Shown here: positions 1 through 9,134 of the stretch, one piece after another
Layout: each line of letters begins with the position of its first letter
Position numbering within the stretch: the stretch's first letter is position 1
Origin: Mobilicoccus sp032100225
GTDB lineage: Bacteria; Actinomycetota; Actinomycetes; Actinomycetales; Dermatophilaceae
NCBI GenBank assembly: GCA_032100225.1
Contig: DAMDJY010000021.1
Coordinates: 1-28,553 of the forward strand
Reading direction: 5' to 3'
Length of the DNA stretch: 28,553 bases
Program-made: the position numbers and the translations under genes
The notes under the pieces: model-generated
What the model saw: the letters and a program-made list of their open reading frames with translations, nothing else
Told to the model about the DNA's origin: nothing
Database searches by the model: none

Positions 1-2
1 AG

Positions 3-2312
3 CCCAAGTACCGCGGCGACATGCCCCCCAAGGACGTCAAGGACGCCTCCAAGCAGGAGGCGATCAGCCGCGCGAACTTCATCGAGTTGTGCGACGAGCG
101 CACGGTGGAGGACGAGAAGACCTTCGAGCACCTGTGGCAGCGGCTCGGCCTGTCGGTCGACTGGGACATCACCTACCGCACGATCGACGCCCGCAGCCAG
201 GCCGTGAGCCAGCAGGCATTCCTCGAGCACCTCGCCGCGGGCAAGGCCTACCAGTCCGAGGCCCCGGGCCTGTGGGACGTCACCTACCAGACCGCCGTGG
301 CCCAGGCCGAGCTCGAGGCCCGCGACTACCCCGGGCACTACCACCGCGTCGCCTTCCACCGGCCGGACGGCGAGCCCGTCTACATCGAGACGACCCGCCC
401 TGAGCTGCTGCCGAGCTGTGTCGCGCTCATCGCCCACCCCGAGGACGAGCGGTACAAGCCGCTGTTCGGCACCACGGTGACGAGCCCGGTGTTCGGCGTG
501 GAGATCCCCGTGCTGGCGCACACCGCGGCCGAGATGGACAAGGGTGCGGGCATCGCCATGTGCTGCACGTTCGGTGACCTCACCGACGTGATCTGGTGGC
601 GCGAGCTGCAGCTGCCGATGCGTTCTCTCGTGGGCCGCAGCGGCCGCATGATCGCCGAGACGCCCGAGTGGCTCACCGGCGACGGTGCCACGTTCTACGC
701 CGAGAGCGTGGCGGGCGGAACGACGTTCGCCGCGCGCAAGGCTGTGGTCGAAGCTCTCACCGCCTCCGGTGACCTCGACGGCGAGCCCAAGGCCACGCAG
801 CGCAAGGCCAACTTCTACGAGCGTGGCGACAAGCCGCTCGAGATCGTCACGAGCCGCCAGTGGTACATCCGCAACGGTGGCCGCGACGCCGACCTGCGCG
901 ACGCCCTCATCGAGCGCGGCCAGCAGATCGAGTTCCACCCCGAGTTCATGCGAGTGCGGTACGAGAACTGGGTCGGCGGCCTCAACGGCGACTGGCTCAT
1001 CAGCCGTCAGCGCTTCTTCGGCATCCCGATCCCGCTCTGGTACCCCATCGACGAGCACGGCGAGCCGGTCTACGACTCCCCCATCGTGCCGCCGATCTCC
1101 TCGCTGCCGATCGACCCCAGCGCGCAGGCGCCAGAGGGCTACACCGAGGATCAGCGTGGCCAGGCCGGCGGCTTCGTCGGCGACCCCGACGTGATGGACA
1201 CGTGGGCCACCTCCTCCCTCACCCCGCAGCTCACCACCGGCTGGGGCGAGTACGAGGGCGACGCCGAGCTGTTCGGCAAGCTCTTCCCGATGGACCTGCG
1301 CCCCCAGGGCCAGGACATCATCCGCACGTGGCTCTTCTCCACGGCCGTGCGGGCCCACCACCTGCAGGATCAGATCCCGTGGAAGCACGCGGCGATCTCG
1401 GGCTGGATCCTCGACCCGGACCGCAAGAAGATGAGCAAATCCAAGGGCAACGCCGAGACCCCCGAGGGCATGCTCGACCTGCACGGCTCCGACGCGGTGC
1501 GCTACTGGGCGGCCTCGGCTCGTCTGGGCACGGACGCCGCGTTCGACACCGGCCAGATGAAGGTCGGTCGCCGTCTCGCGATGAAGGTGCTCAACGCCAG
1601 CAAGTTCGTGCTCGGGTTCCCCGAGCCCACCGTCGCCGAGGACGACGCGTGCGGGGCGGAGAACTGCACGCACGGCCTGTTGAACCTCGTCACCGAGCCG
1701 ATCGACCGCGCGATGCTCACCGGCCTCGCCCGGGTCGTCGAGCAGGCCACGGCCGGGTACGAGAACTACGACCACACGCGCGCGCTCGAGGTCGCCGAGT
1801 CGTTCTTCTGGACGTTCTGCGACGACTACCTCGAGCTCGTCAAGGCCCGCGCCTACGGCGACGAGTCTGTCGAGACGCCGGACGCGGCGACGACGAGCGC
1901 CCGTGCGGCGCTGCGGGTCGCGCTCGACGTGCTCCTGCGGCTCCTCGCCCCGGTGCTGCCGTTCGCGACCGAGGAGGTGTGGAGCTGGTGGCGCGCCGGA
2001 TCGGTCCACCGCTCCCCCTGGCCCGAGACGTCTGAGTGCCTCCCCGCCGAGGCGGGCGACAGCGTGATGCTCGACGCCGTCGGTCAGGCCCTCGGTGGCG
2101 TGCGACGCGCCAAGTCCGACGCCAAGGTCGGCATGCGCGCCAGCGTCTCCTCGATGACGCTGGCCGGCCCGGCCACCGCGCTCGACCACGTCCGCGCCGC
2201 CGAGGGTGACCTGCGCGCCTCCGGCCGCATCGAGGGCGAGATCAGCTACGTCGACGGCGAGCACGTCGAGGTCCGTGACGCCGAGCTCATCCCGCCGCCG
2301 CCGAAGAACTGA
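3..2312 (+). CDS. valS: Valyl-tRNA synthetase, 3' part (5' end outside window)
   Basis: Class I aminoacyl-tRNA synthetase that charges tRNA-Val in the cytoplasm. The reading frame is open from base 3, so the true start and the HIGH motif lie upstream. Visible here are the CP1 editing domain (TTRPELLPSC, about fragment residues 130-140), a Rossmann region with GDWLISRQRFFGIPIPLWY, and the ATP-binding loop KMSKSKGN at about fragment residues 476-483. An alpha-helical anticodon-binding domain with a tryptophan-rich EEVWSWW segment follows. The protein stops soon after this domain with no long C-terminal coiled coil, as in the shorter actinobacterial form of ValS. A strong hairpin terminator follows the stop. 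Product identity is certain; only the N-terminus is missing. Confidence 0.97.
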   Translation, partial: PKYRGDMPPKDVKDASKQEAISRANFIELCDERTVEDEKTFEHLWQRLGLSVDWDITYRTIDARSQAVSQQAFLEHLAAGKAYQSEAPGLWDVTYQTAVAQAELEARDYPGHYHRVAFHRPDGEPVYIETTRPELLPSCVALIAHPEDERYKPLFGTTVTSPVFGVEIPVLAHTAAEMDKGAGIAMCCTFGDLTDVIWWRELQLPMRSLVGRSGRMIAETPEWLTGDGATFYAESVAGGTTFAARKAVVEALTASGDLDGEPKATQRKANFYERGDKPLEIVTSRQWYIRNGGRDADLRDALIERGQQIEFHPEFMRVRYENWVGGLNGDWLISRQRFFGIPIPLWYPIDEHGEPVYDSPIVPPISSLPIDPSAQAPEGYTEDQRGQAGGFVGDPDVMDTWATSSLTPQLTTGWGEYEGDAELFGKLFPMDLRPQGQDIIRTWLFSTAVRAHHLQDQIPWKHAAISGWILDPDRKKMSKSKGNAETPEGMLDLHGSDAVRYWAASARLGTDAAFDTGQMKVGRRLAMKVLNASKFVLGFPEPTVAEDDACGAENCTHGLLNLVTEPIDRAMLTGLARVVEQATAGYENYDHTRALEVAESFFWTFCDDYLELVKARAYGDESVETPDAATTSARAALRVALDVLLRLLAPVLPFATEEVWSWWRAGSVHRSPWPETSECLPAEAGDSVMLDAVGQALGGVRRAKSDAKVGMRASVSSMTLAGPATALDHVRAAEGDLRASGRIEGEISYVDGEHVEVRDAELIPPPPKN

Positions 2313-2327
2313 CGTTCAGACGACGAA

Positions 2328-2370
2328 CGGGCCCTGCCACCCTCAGGGGGGAGGTGGCAGGGCCCGCTTT
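2328..2370 (+). terminator. Rho-independent terminator after valS
   Basis: The arm CGGGCCCTGCCACC (2328-2341) pairs with GGTGGCAGGGCCCG (2353-2366) around a G-rich loop. CTTTT follows on the plus strand. It lies 16 bases after the valS stop, between two convergent genes. Confidence 0.85.
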
Positions 2371-2483
2371 TCGTGATGACGCCGCTGGTGGTTCTACGGA
2401 CACCAGACTCCGCGCGGCCGACTCAGGGCAGCTGAGTCGGTGCAGCGATTCCGGGCGCCCGCGTCGACGTCAGGACATCGGGG

Positions 2484-3530
2484 TCACGGTTCGACGGTGA
2501 CCTTGATGGCTTCGCCCTTCTTGACGATGTCGAAGGCTTCGAGCACCTGGTCGAGCGGGAGGTGCTTGGTGATGAGGTCCTTGACGGGGATGGCGCCGGT
2601 GGAGACGTGCTTGAGCGCGTCCTTGTGGTGGCGCGGGGACGAGCCGTTGGCGCCGTGGATGTGCAGCTGGCGGTAGTGCACCAGGTTGGAGTCGCACTTG
2701 ATGAACGGGTCGGTCTTGGGCAGGCCACCGAAGAACGAGATGCGACCGTTGCGGGCGGCCATCGAGATGGCCTGCTCCTGAGTCACATTCGCCGGGGTGG
2801 CGGTGATGACGACGTCGGCGCCGCGGCCGTTCGTGAGTTCCATGACCTTGGCGACCACGTCCTCCTCGGCGGAGTTGATGACGTGGTCGGGCTTGACGGC
2901 GTCGGCCGACATCTTGAGGCGCTCGGCGTTGATGTCGACGAGCACGACGGTGCCGACCTTGTGCACGCCGCGCGCGATGCGGATGTGCATGCAGCCGATG
3001 GGGCCGGCGCCGAAGACGACCGTGAAGTCGCCTTCCTCGATGCCCATCTGCTCCTGCGCGTTGATGGCGCAGGCGAACGGCTCGAGCGCGGAGGCCTCGT
3101 CGTAGCCGACATTCTCGGGAATGCGGTTGAGGCCGTCGACCTTGAGCACCTGCTGCGGGACGATCATGTACTCGGCGAATCCGCCGTCGTACTGGTAGCC
3201 CACGGACGTCTGGTTCTGGCAGACCTCCATCCAGCCCTTGCTGCACTCGTAGCAGTCACCACAGGGAACGGCGGCGATGACCTGCACGCGGTCGCCGACC
3301 TCGAACCCACCCACAGCGTTCTCGCCGACCTCGACGACCTCGCCCGCGACCTCGTGACCCATGACCGTGACGCCGGTGATGTTGACGTGGCCGTTGTTGA
3401 AGATCTTGACGTCGGTGCCGCAGGTCGAGCAGTTCTTGACCTTGATCTTGACCTCGTCCGCGCTGCACACGGGCTCGGGCACGTCTTCGAGTCGCACGTC
3501 TCCGGGGGCGTAAAACCGCAGGGCCTTCAT
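2484..3530 (-). CDS. Zinc-dependent MDR-family polyol/alcohol dehydrogenase
   Basis: NAD(P)-dependent medium-chain dehydrogenase of 348 aa. Catalytic-zinc ligands are C37 (CGTD) and H59-E60 (GHE). Structural-zinc cysteines are C90, C93, C96 and C104. The Rossmann fingerprint GAGPIG sits near residue 175. An ATG start is chosen because AAGGAG lies 8 bases upstream. The gene is divergent from a mannitol PTS permease and shares its 174-bp regulatory region, so a likely job is oxidising the phosphorylated polyol (for example mannitol-1-phosphate to fructose-6-phosphate) or a related sugar alcohol. That role is inferred from position alone. Classical mannitol-1-phosphate dehydrogenase (MtlD) belongs to a different, zinc-free family and is not seen in this window. 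Related family members act on sorbitol, threonine or galactitol-1-phosphate, so the substrate is open. Confidence 0.85.
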   Translation of the reverse strand: MKALRFYAPGDVRLEDVPEPVCSADEVKIKVKNCSTCGTDVKIFNNGHVNITGVTVMGHEVAGEVVEVGENAVGGFEVGDRVQVIAAVPCGDCYECSKGWMEVCQNQTSVGYQYDGGFAEYMIVPQQVLKVDGLNRIPENVGYDEASALEPFACAINAQEQMGIEEGDFTVVFGAGPIGCMHIRIARGVHKVGTVVLVDINAERLKMSADAVKPDHVINSAEEDVVAKVMELTNGRGADVVITATPANVTQEQAISMAARNGRISFFGGLPKTDPFIKCDSNLVHYRQLHIHGANGSSPRHHKDALKHVSTGAIPVKDLITKHLPLDQVLEAFDIVKKGEAIKVTVEP

Positions 3531-3560
3531 CAGGATGCTCCTTCGCAGGCCCGAAGGCCA

Positions 3561-3648
3561 TGTCTGTTTGTTTGGGTTTGCTAGTCAACAGACAAACACC
3601 GTTGGGCGATTCACGTCAAGGGAACACTTGACCCCAACCAAACGGACA
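3561..3648. promoter_or_regulatory. Operator-like inverted repeats between adh and mtlA
   Basis: The arm TGTCTGTTTGTTTGGG (3561-3576) is inverted at 3633-3648 (CCCAACCAAACGGACA), matching at 14 of 16 positions. A related half-site, CAACAGACAAACACC, lies at 3586-3600. Between the arms sits a perfect palindrome, GTCAAG-N6-CTTGAC (3615-3632). The right arm fills the spacer of the mtlA promoter and the palindrome overlaps its -35 box, as expected for a repressor or activator of both divergent genes. The regulator itself is not in the window. Confidence 0.6.
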
Positions 3649-3656
3649 GATATAAA
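3628..3656 (+). promoter_or_regulatory. SigA-type promoter of mtlA
   Basis: The -35 box TTGACC (3628-3633) and -10 box TATAAA (3651-3656) are separated by exactly 17 bases. This gives a leader of about 40 nt to the mtlA ATG at 3705. Confidence 0.7.
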
Positions 3657-3704
3657 CACAAGCAGAGACCTACGCTGGTGTGGGTCGTGCGAAAGGACAC
3701 CGCG

Positions 3705-5789
3705 ATGGCGACAACAGCCACCGAGACCGAGGGCGCTCCTCGGACCACGGCCCGGGTACGCGTACAGAAGTTCGGCACATTCCTCTCCAACATGATCATG
3801 CCGAACATCGGCGCGATCATCGCGTGGGGCTTCGTCACGGCCCTGTTCATCGGGGTCGGTCCGTTCCCGAACGATCAGATCGCCTCGATCGTCGACTCGA
3901 GCATCTACTTCCTGCTCCCGATCCTCATCGCCTACACCGGCGGCACGATCGTGCACGGCACCCGCGGTGGAGTCGTCGCCGCGTTCGCCGTGATGGGCGT
4001 GATCCTCCCCGCCAGTGGCCAGCTCGTCACCGACACCGCGACGCTGTTCCCCTGGACCAACGGCCACCAGGCCCCGATGTTCATCGGCGCCATGGTCATG
4101 GGTCCGCTCGCCGCCTGGGTGATGAAGAAGTTCGACCACCTGGTCGAGGGCAAGCTCAAGCCCGGCTTCGAGATGCTCGTCAACAACTTCTCGGCAGGCA
4201 TCATCGGTCTGCTCATGGCCATCGTCGGCATGTTCCTGCTGGCCCCGGTGGTCATGAAGATCGTCGAATGGCTGGGCCTCGGCGTGCAGTTCCTCGTCGA
4301 TCGCAACCTCCTGCCGCTGACCTCGATCCTCATCGAGCCGGCCAAGATCTTCTTCCTCAACAACGCCATCAACCACGGCGTGCTCACCCCGCTGGGCATC
4401 CAGCAGGCCGAGACGGCCGGCAAGTCGGTCCTCTTCCTGCTCGAGGCCAACCCCGGCCCTGGTCTGGGAATCCTGCTCGCCTTCATGTTCTTCGGCCGCG
4501 GCGCTGCTCGTGCGTCGGCCCCCGGCGCAGCGCTGGTCCACTTTTTCGGTGGCATCCACGAGATCTACTTCCCGTACGTGCTGATGAAGCCGAAGCTGAT
4601 CCTCGCAGCCATCGCCGGCGGCATGACGGGCGTGTTCGTCAACGTCATGTTCAACACGGGACTGCGGGCCCCGGCGGCTCCGGGCTCGATCATCGCGGTC
4701 TTCCTGCAGACCGCCTCCGACAGCTACGTCGGTGTCGCACTCGCCGTGCTCGCCTCCACACTGGTGAGCTTCGCGGTCGCGGCCCTGCTCCTCAAGACCG
4801 ACCGCAGCGACGACGACGGTGACCTCGGTGCCGCCACCGCCGACATGGAGGCCATGAAGGGCAAGAAGTCCTCGGTCTCCGGCATGCTCGCCGGCTCGGG
4901 AGACGCCCACCAGGGCCCGATCCGCAACATCGTCTTCGCCTGCGACGCGGGTATGGGGTCTTCGGCGATGGGCGCCTCGGTGCTGCGCAAGAAGGTCCAG
5001 GCCGCCGGGTACAACGACGTCAGCGTCACCAACAAGGCGATCGCCAACCTCACCGACACGTTCGACCTCGTCGTCAGCCACCAGGACCTCACGCCCCGTG
5101 CTCGTGAGCGCACCGGCTCGGCCACGCACGTCTCGGTCGACAACTTCATGAACAGCCCCCGCTACGACGAGATCGTCGAGTTGCTCCGCTGCACCAACGG
5201 CAACGCCGCCGGTGCAGCGGAGACTCAGCCGGTGCCCGTCACGGCCGGTGCGCCCACTGCCTCGACCCCCACGGCCACGACCGGCGCAGCAGTGAGCGGC
5301 GCCACGTCGGCCGGTGTGGGCGCCGGTACTGCGAGCACCTCCGCCGCGGCTTCCGATGACTCGCCGCTGCCCATCTCGGGAATCCGCATCAGCGGTGGCG
5401 CACGCTCACGTGACGCAGCGATCGACGAGGCCGGCTCGCTCCTGCTCGCGCAGGGTGCCGTCGACCAGGGCTACGTCGACTCCATGCACGACCGCGAGGC
5501 GTCGGTGTCCACGTACATGGGTAACCTGCTCGCCATTCCGCACGGCACCAACGAGGCCAAGGGCGGCATCCTGCGCACCGGGCTCTCGTTCACGCGCTAC
5601 GACGAGCCGATCGACTGGAACGGCCAGCCCGTGCGCTACGTCGTCGGCATCGCGGGCGTCGGCGACGACCACCTGGCGATCCTCTCCCAGCTCGCCGGGA
5701 TCTTCCTCGACGATGCCAAGGTCGCCCAGCTGGACCAGGCGACCACCCCGGAACAGATCCAGCAGCTCCTCTCGGGGATCTCGGTCTGA
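3705..5789 (+). CDS. mtlA: PTS mannitol-specific permease, fused IICBA
   Basis: Membrane permease of 694 aa that imports mannitol and phosphorylates it with phosphate from HPr. The IIC domain (about residues 20-360) carries the mannitol signatures MPNIGAIIAWGF (32-43) and GGIHEIYFP (282-290). IIB has its phospho-cysteine at C413 in FACDAGMGSS. IIA has its phospho-histidine at H613 in PHGTNEAK. IIB and IIA are joined by a long Ala/Thr/Ser-rich linker (about residues 505-570). The order and spacing match E. coli MtlA (Cys384, His554). ATG 3705 is preferred over an in-frame GTG at 3678 because AAAGGA lies 8 bases upstream and the MATTATETEG start resembles the family. Expression is probably controlled by the operator-like repeats upstream. 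No mtlD or mtlR follows. Confidence 0.95.
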   Translation: MATTATETEGAPRTTARVRVQKFGTFLSNMIMPNIGAIIAWGFVTALFIGVGPFPNDQIASIVDSSIYFLLPILIAYTGGTIVHGTRGGVVAAFAVMGVILPASGQLVTDTATLFPWTNGHQAPMFIGAMVMGPLAAWVMKKFDHLVEGKLKPGFEMLVNNFSAGIIGLLMAIVGMFLLAPVVMKIVEWLGLGVQFLVDRNLLPLTSILIEPAKIFFLNNAINHGVLTPLGIQQAETAGKSVLFLLEANPGPGLGILLAFMFFGRGAARASAPGAALVHFFGGIHEIYFPYVLMKPKLILAAIAGGMTGVFVNVMFNTGLRAPAAPGSIIAVFLQTASDSYVGVALAVLASTLVSFAVAALLLKTDRSDDDGDLGAATADMEAMKGKKSSVSGMLAGSGDAHQGPIRNIVFACDAGMGSSAMGASVLRKKVQAAGYNDVSVTNKAIANLTDTFDLVVSHQDLTPRARERTGSATHVSVDNFMNSPRYDEIVELLRCTNGNAAGAAETQPVPVTAGAPTASTPTATTGAAVSGATSAGVGAGTASTSAAASDDSPLPISGIRISGGARSRDAAIDEAGSLLLAQGAVDQGYVDSMHDREASVSTYMGNLLAIPHGTNEAKGGILRTGLSFTRYDEPIDWNGQPVRYVVGIAGVGDDHLAILSQLAGIFLDDAKVAQLDQATTPEQIQQLLSGISV

Positions 5790-5800
5790 CCCACGAACGC

Positions 5801-5832
5801 CCGGGGGTGTCCTGAGCACAGGACTCCCCCGG
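5801..5832. terminator. Hairpin after mtlA
   Basis: CCGGGGGTGTCCTG (5801-5814) pairs with CAGGACTCCCCCGG (5819-5832) around AGCA, with one T-T mismatch. It lies 11 bases after the mtlA stop. There is no U-tract, which is common in actinobacteria. Confidence 0.75.
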
Positions 5833-5843
5833 TGCCCATCGTC

Positions 5844-5874
5844 TGAGCCCCCGGCCCTCGTGGCCGGGGGCTCA
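5844..5874. terminator. Second hairpin between convergent mtlA and EAL gene
   Basis: A perfect 13-bp stem, TGAGCCCCCGGCC (5844-5856) with GGCCGGGGGCTCA (5862-5874), encloses CTCGT. It overlaps the last codons of the minus-strand GGDEF-EAL gene and probably terminates that transcript. Confidence 0.7.
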
Positions 5875-8187
5875 GTGCGTGGGTGCGGCGTCGTACAGAG
5901 CAAGCTCTCCGGCTGCTGCACGGTCCGGGCTGTCGAGCGCGACGGGCCGACCGTAGAACCACCCCTGAACCGAGGGGCATCCGAGCTCACCGAGGATCTG
6001 AGCCTGCTCCGGCGTCTCGACGCCTTCGGCCACGATGTCGTGGACTCCCAGGCTGCGGACGAGCGCCATCACCGCGGCGAGTTGCTGTCGGGCGCCGTCG
6101 TCCGTCGCGATATCGGCCACGAGCGACCGGTCGATCTTGACGCAGTCGACGGGCAAACGCATGAGCGTTGCGAGCGAGGCGTACCCCGTCCCGAAGTCGT
6201 CGACGCAGACCTTGACGCCCAACGCCCGCACCTCGGCGAGAACGTCGACGGCGGTCGATTGCGGGTCGACGAACAGTGTCTCGGTGACCTCGAGGTGAAG
6301 CACATCCCCAGGCAGTCCCGTCTCGGAAAGGACGCGACGCATCAGGTCGACGAACTGCGTGCTGCGCAACTGGGACGGCGAGACGTTGACGGCAGCGGCC
6401 AGGCGGCATTCCGGGTCGGCACGGCGCAGGTCGGCCAGGTGGGCGCACACCCTCCGAAGGACCGATTCGCCCAGAGCATCGACCAGCCCCAGGTCCTCGG
6501 CCACCGAGACGAACACCTCGGGCTTGATCTCCCCCAGGTCTGGGTCGTGCCAGCGGGCCAGGGCTTCCCAGCCGAGCAGCCTGCCGTATCCGGGCCCGCC
6601 CATGACCGACTGCAGCACGATGGTGAATGTCTCCTGTGCAATCGCGTCCCCGAGCCGGGCGCCGACCTCGGCACGGAGGTGCATGTCCGCGTCGAGTTCC
6701 GGACCGAAGAACACGCTGGAACCCTTACCGCGTCGTTTGGCCAGGTACATGGCTGCGTCCGCGCGACGCAGCGCCTCGTCGGTCGAGCAGACCTCGCCGC
6801 TGTGCACCACGGCCGCGCCGATCGAGCCCGACGCCTGGTGTGTCCGCTCCGGAAGGATGCGCATGGGTGTCGAAAAGACCTCGGTGAGCCTGTCCACGCG
6901 CCGCGCCGCCGCCGCATCATCGGCGATCTGAGCGGCGACGACGAACTAGTCCCCACCCTGTCGTGCCACGACGGCCCCTGGACCGGCGGCCTCGGTGAGG
7001 CGCGACGCCAGATCCTGCAGCAGCCAGTCCCCAGCTTGGTGACCCCAGGTGTCGTTGATGCGTTTGAAGTCGTCACAGTCGATGAAGGCGAGCACGACGC
7101 CCGTCCCTCCGTCGGCCATCTGCTGCAGAAGCCGGTCGATCGCCCCCTGCATCGCCGACCGGTTGGTCAACCCGGTGAGTGCATCGTGCCCTGCTCGGTG
7201 CCGACTGATCGACTCTGCCTCCGTCAACGCCGTCATCGTCTGTCGGAGGCGCACGAACAGCAACGCGAGAAGGACCGCGATGAGGCCGGCGCGGACGAGC
7301 CGATCGCTGAGCCCGAGCGTCGGCACCGCCACCGAGGCGACGGCAGGAATGGCGGACAGGAGGATGAGGACGGCATAACGACTAGCCCGCGCCGGCTGAT
7401 GCTCGAGGTGAACCCTGGGCGTGAGCTCGCCGATCCGCGGGTGTGCCACGGCGATGGCCAGACACACGTGAGCGAACAGGTAGCCGACCTCGAGAACGGG
7501 GATGTCCCACGCCTCGTTGGCTCGCAGTTCGATGACGGCGTACGCCGTGTCGGTGACGAGCCAGAACGCCACTGTGGCCATCAACCACCCCAGCGCAGCA
7601 GGCATACGACCCAACCGGAAGGCCAGGTGGGCCCCGAGCGCGAGCATGATGACGTCGAGCGGCGGATACGCGGCCCAGACGATGCCTGTGGCGAGATCGT
7701 CGGCGGTCGACAGCGGCGCCAGCAAACCCACCCACACCGCCAGCACGGCTCCGACGCACGCGGCGGACGTGTCGAGGCGAACGTACCGCCCGCTCTGCCC
7801 GTCGGCGACGCGACTCAACATCATGAGCCAGCAGATGAGGATCGCGTAAGCCGACAGAAAGACCACGTCGGAGTACTCGAATGTGCCGACTCTCCAGTCG
7901 ATCTGGTCGTCGAACACCGACGCGAACATCAGCAGACCGACCACGGGGATCGGGGCCCACAGGCGGCGCGGCCTGGCTCCGACGACGACAGGGCCGACGG
8001 TTGTGATCAGGGCGGTGACGCCCATCGTCACCGAGTGAGCCACACCGCCGTACCCCTCAGTGTCGAGGAGGTGCCAGGTCGGGACGGCGCCGCCGACCAC
8101 AAGCGTCGCGGCGATCAGTGTCAGGTCGAGACGCGCACGACGAAGGAACCCGCCGTCCTCAGAACTGCCGACCCGGCGGGCGCCCAT
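5872..8187 (-). pseudogene. Membrane GGDEF-EAL cyclic-di-GMP protein interrupted by an amber codon
   Basis: Read through, this frame encodes 771 aa. About residues 20-330 form a multi-pass membrane sensor (roughly eight hydrophobic segments). A GGDEF domain follows (HDALTGLTNRSAM, then FIDCDDFKRINDTWGH), then an EAL domain. Codon 414 is TAG (6946-6948), exactly at the Glu of GGDEF: GGT GGG GAC TAG TTC. The same frame continues without further stops through an apparently active EAL domain. That domain retains GWEALARW, LEVTET, DDFGTGYASL, KIDRSL, AEGVET and QGWFYGRP, the residues needed for cyclic-di-GMP hydrolysis. As written, the products would be a 413-aa truncated sensor and possibly an EAL fragment starting at GTG 6897, which has no clear ribosome site. 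The start at 8187 lies 16 bases after the upstream EAL gene, implying an operon. A nonsense mutation or a sequencing error could explain it. Confidence 0.85.
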
Positions 8188-8203
8188 ACGTGATCCGGAA
8201 GTT

Positions 8204-9016
8204 TCAGACGTCCAGGGTCAGCGAAACGACGCGTGCCTCGTCGGCAGGCATGGGCTCGGCGAGGAGGAACCCCTGGGCCCACTCCACCCCCAGCTCACGT
8301 GCGTGTTCCAGCTGCTCACGGGTTTCGATCCCGGCCGCGACCATGGGCAGGCCGGCCTCACCGAGGGCGTCCGCGACGGCCGCCAGGCCACCGGTTCCCT
8401 CAGGATCCTTGGTGCCTAGCTGACCGGGGTGGAGCTTGATGATGTCGACGGGAACCTTGGCCGCCTCGGGCAGCAGGTCGAGGTCGTCCGCAGTGAAGCC
8501 GTCGAGGCAGAACGAGACGCCGCTCTCTTGAAGCGTGGCGACGCGGGCCATGAACGCCTCGTCGGACCAGGACAAGCGGCGGAAGATATCGGTGGTGATG
8601 TCGAGGAGCAGTCGGTCCCCGGGGACCGCGTGGCGGTCGAGGGCGGCGAGAACGTCGAGCGGACCGTCTTCGGTGCCCAGCACATCGGCCGAGATGTTGA
8701 CCGACACCATGAGGTCGTGACGCTGCGGGTCCTGCTGCCACACGGCGAGGTGGCCGAGAGCCTCGTCGAGCATCGTGAGGTCGACCTCACGGCTGCTACC
8801 GGACCGCTCCAACGCGGAGAAGAACTCGCCGGGCAGGCCGGGTCGACCGTCGCCGTCACTGACCCGGGCCAACGCCTCGAGGCCCTGCAGCTGGTTGGTC
8901 TGCAGGTTGTAGAACGGCTGGAAGTAGGTGTGAAGGCGCACGTCTCCGGCATCCCCGGCTTCGGCGGGGGCCTGCGTCGGATCCTGCGCGGTAGCCTCGC
9001 CAGTGGGTTGCGTCAC
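8204..9016 (-). CDS. Degenerate EAL-domain protein, probably non-catalytic
   Basis: Soluble protein of 270 aa consisting of one EAL domain after a short hydrophilic N-terminus. The fold motifs are recognisable (TYFQPFYNL, GLEALARV), but key catalytic positions are altered. The metal-binding DDFG is LDGF, the KID motif is KLH, AEGVET is AAGIET, and LExTE is LDITT. In the family these residues hold Mg2+ and activate water, so hydrolysis of cyclic-di-GMP is unlikely; a binding or protein-interaction role is inferred. GTG start chosen: AGAGAGG lies about 7 bases upstream. It is the first gene of a pair with the downstream GGDEF-EAL gene (16-base gap). No clear promoter is visible in 9017-9134. 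Confidence 0.85.
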   Translation of the reverse strand: MTQPTGEATAQDPTQAPAEAGDAGDVRLHTYFQPFYNLQTNQLQGLEALARVSDGDGRPGLPGEFFSALERSGSSREVDLTMLDEALGHLAVWQQDPQRHDLMVSVNISADVLGTEDGPLDVLAALDRHAVPGDRLLLDITTDIFRRLSWSDEAFMARVATLQESGVSFCLDGFTADDLDLLPEAAKVPVDIIKLHPGQLGTKDPEGTGGLAAVADALGEAGLPMVAAGIETREQLEHARELGVEWAQGFLLAEPMPADEARVVSLTLDV

Positions 9017-9134
9017 GTCTTTGCCTCTCTCGTCCTCACTCCACCCATCGGCCGAGGGTGAGGTGCTCTGAGTCGCCAGCGACCGAATTAGCGCGCCGAA
9101 CGGTGATACTGCAGCACGGCTGTGTTAACAGCGA

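Noticed and set aside
3585..5129. 514-aa minus-strand frame
   Set aside because: Lies antisense to mtlA, which has clear PTS motifs; low-complexity shadow.
6946..6948. TAG decoded as pyrrolysine or another special amino acid
   Set aside because: No supporting machinery is visible, and a Glu codon is one base away; mutation or error is simpler.
5314..8193. Long 959-aa plus-strand frame
   Set aside because: Antisense to the GGDEF-EAL gene and overlapping the end of mtlA; composition is Arg/His/Asp-rich shadow coding with no domain.
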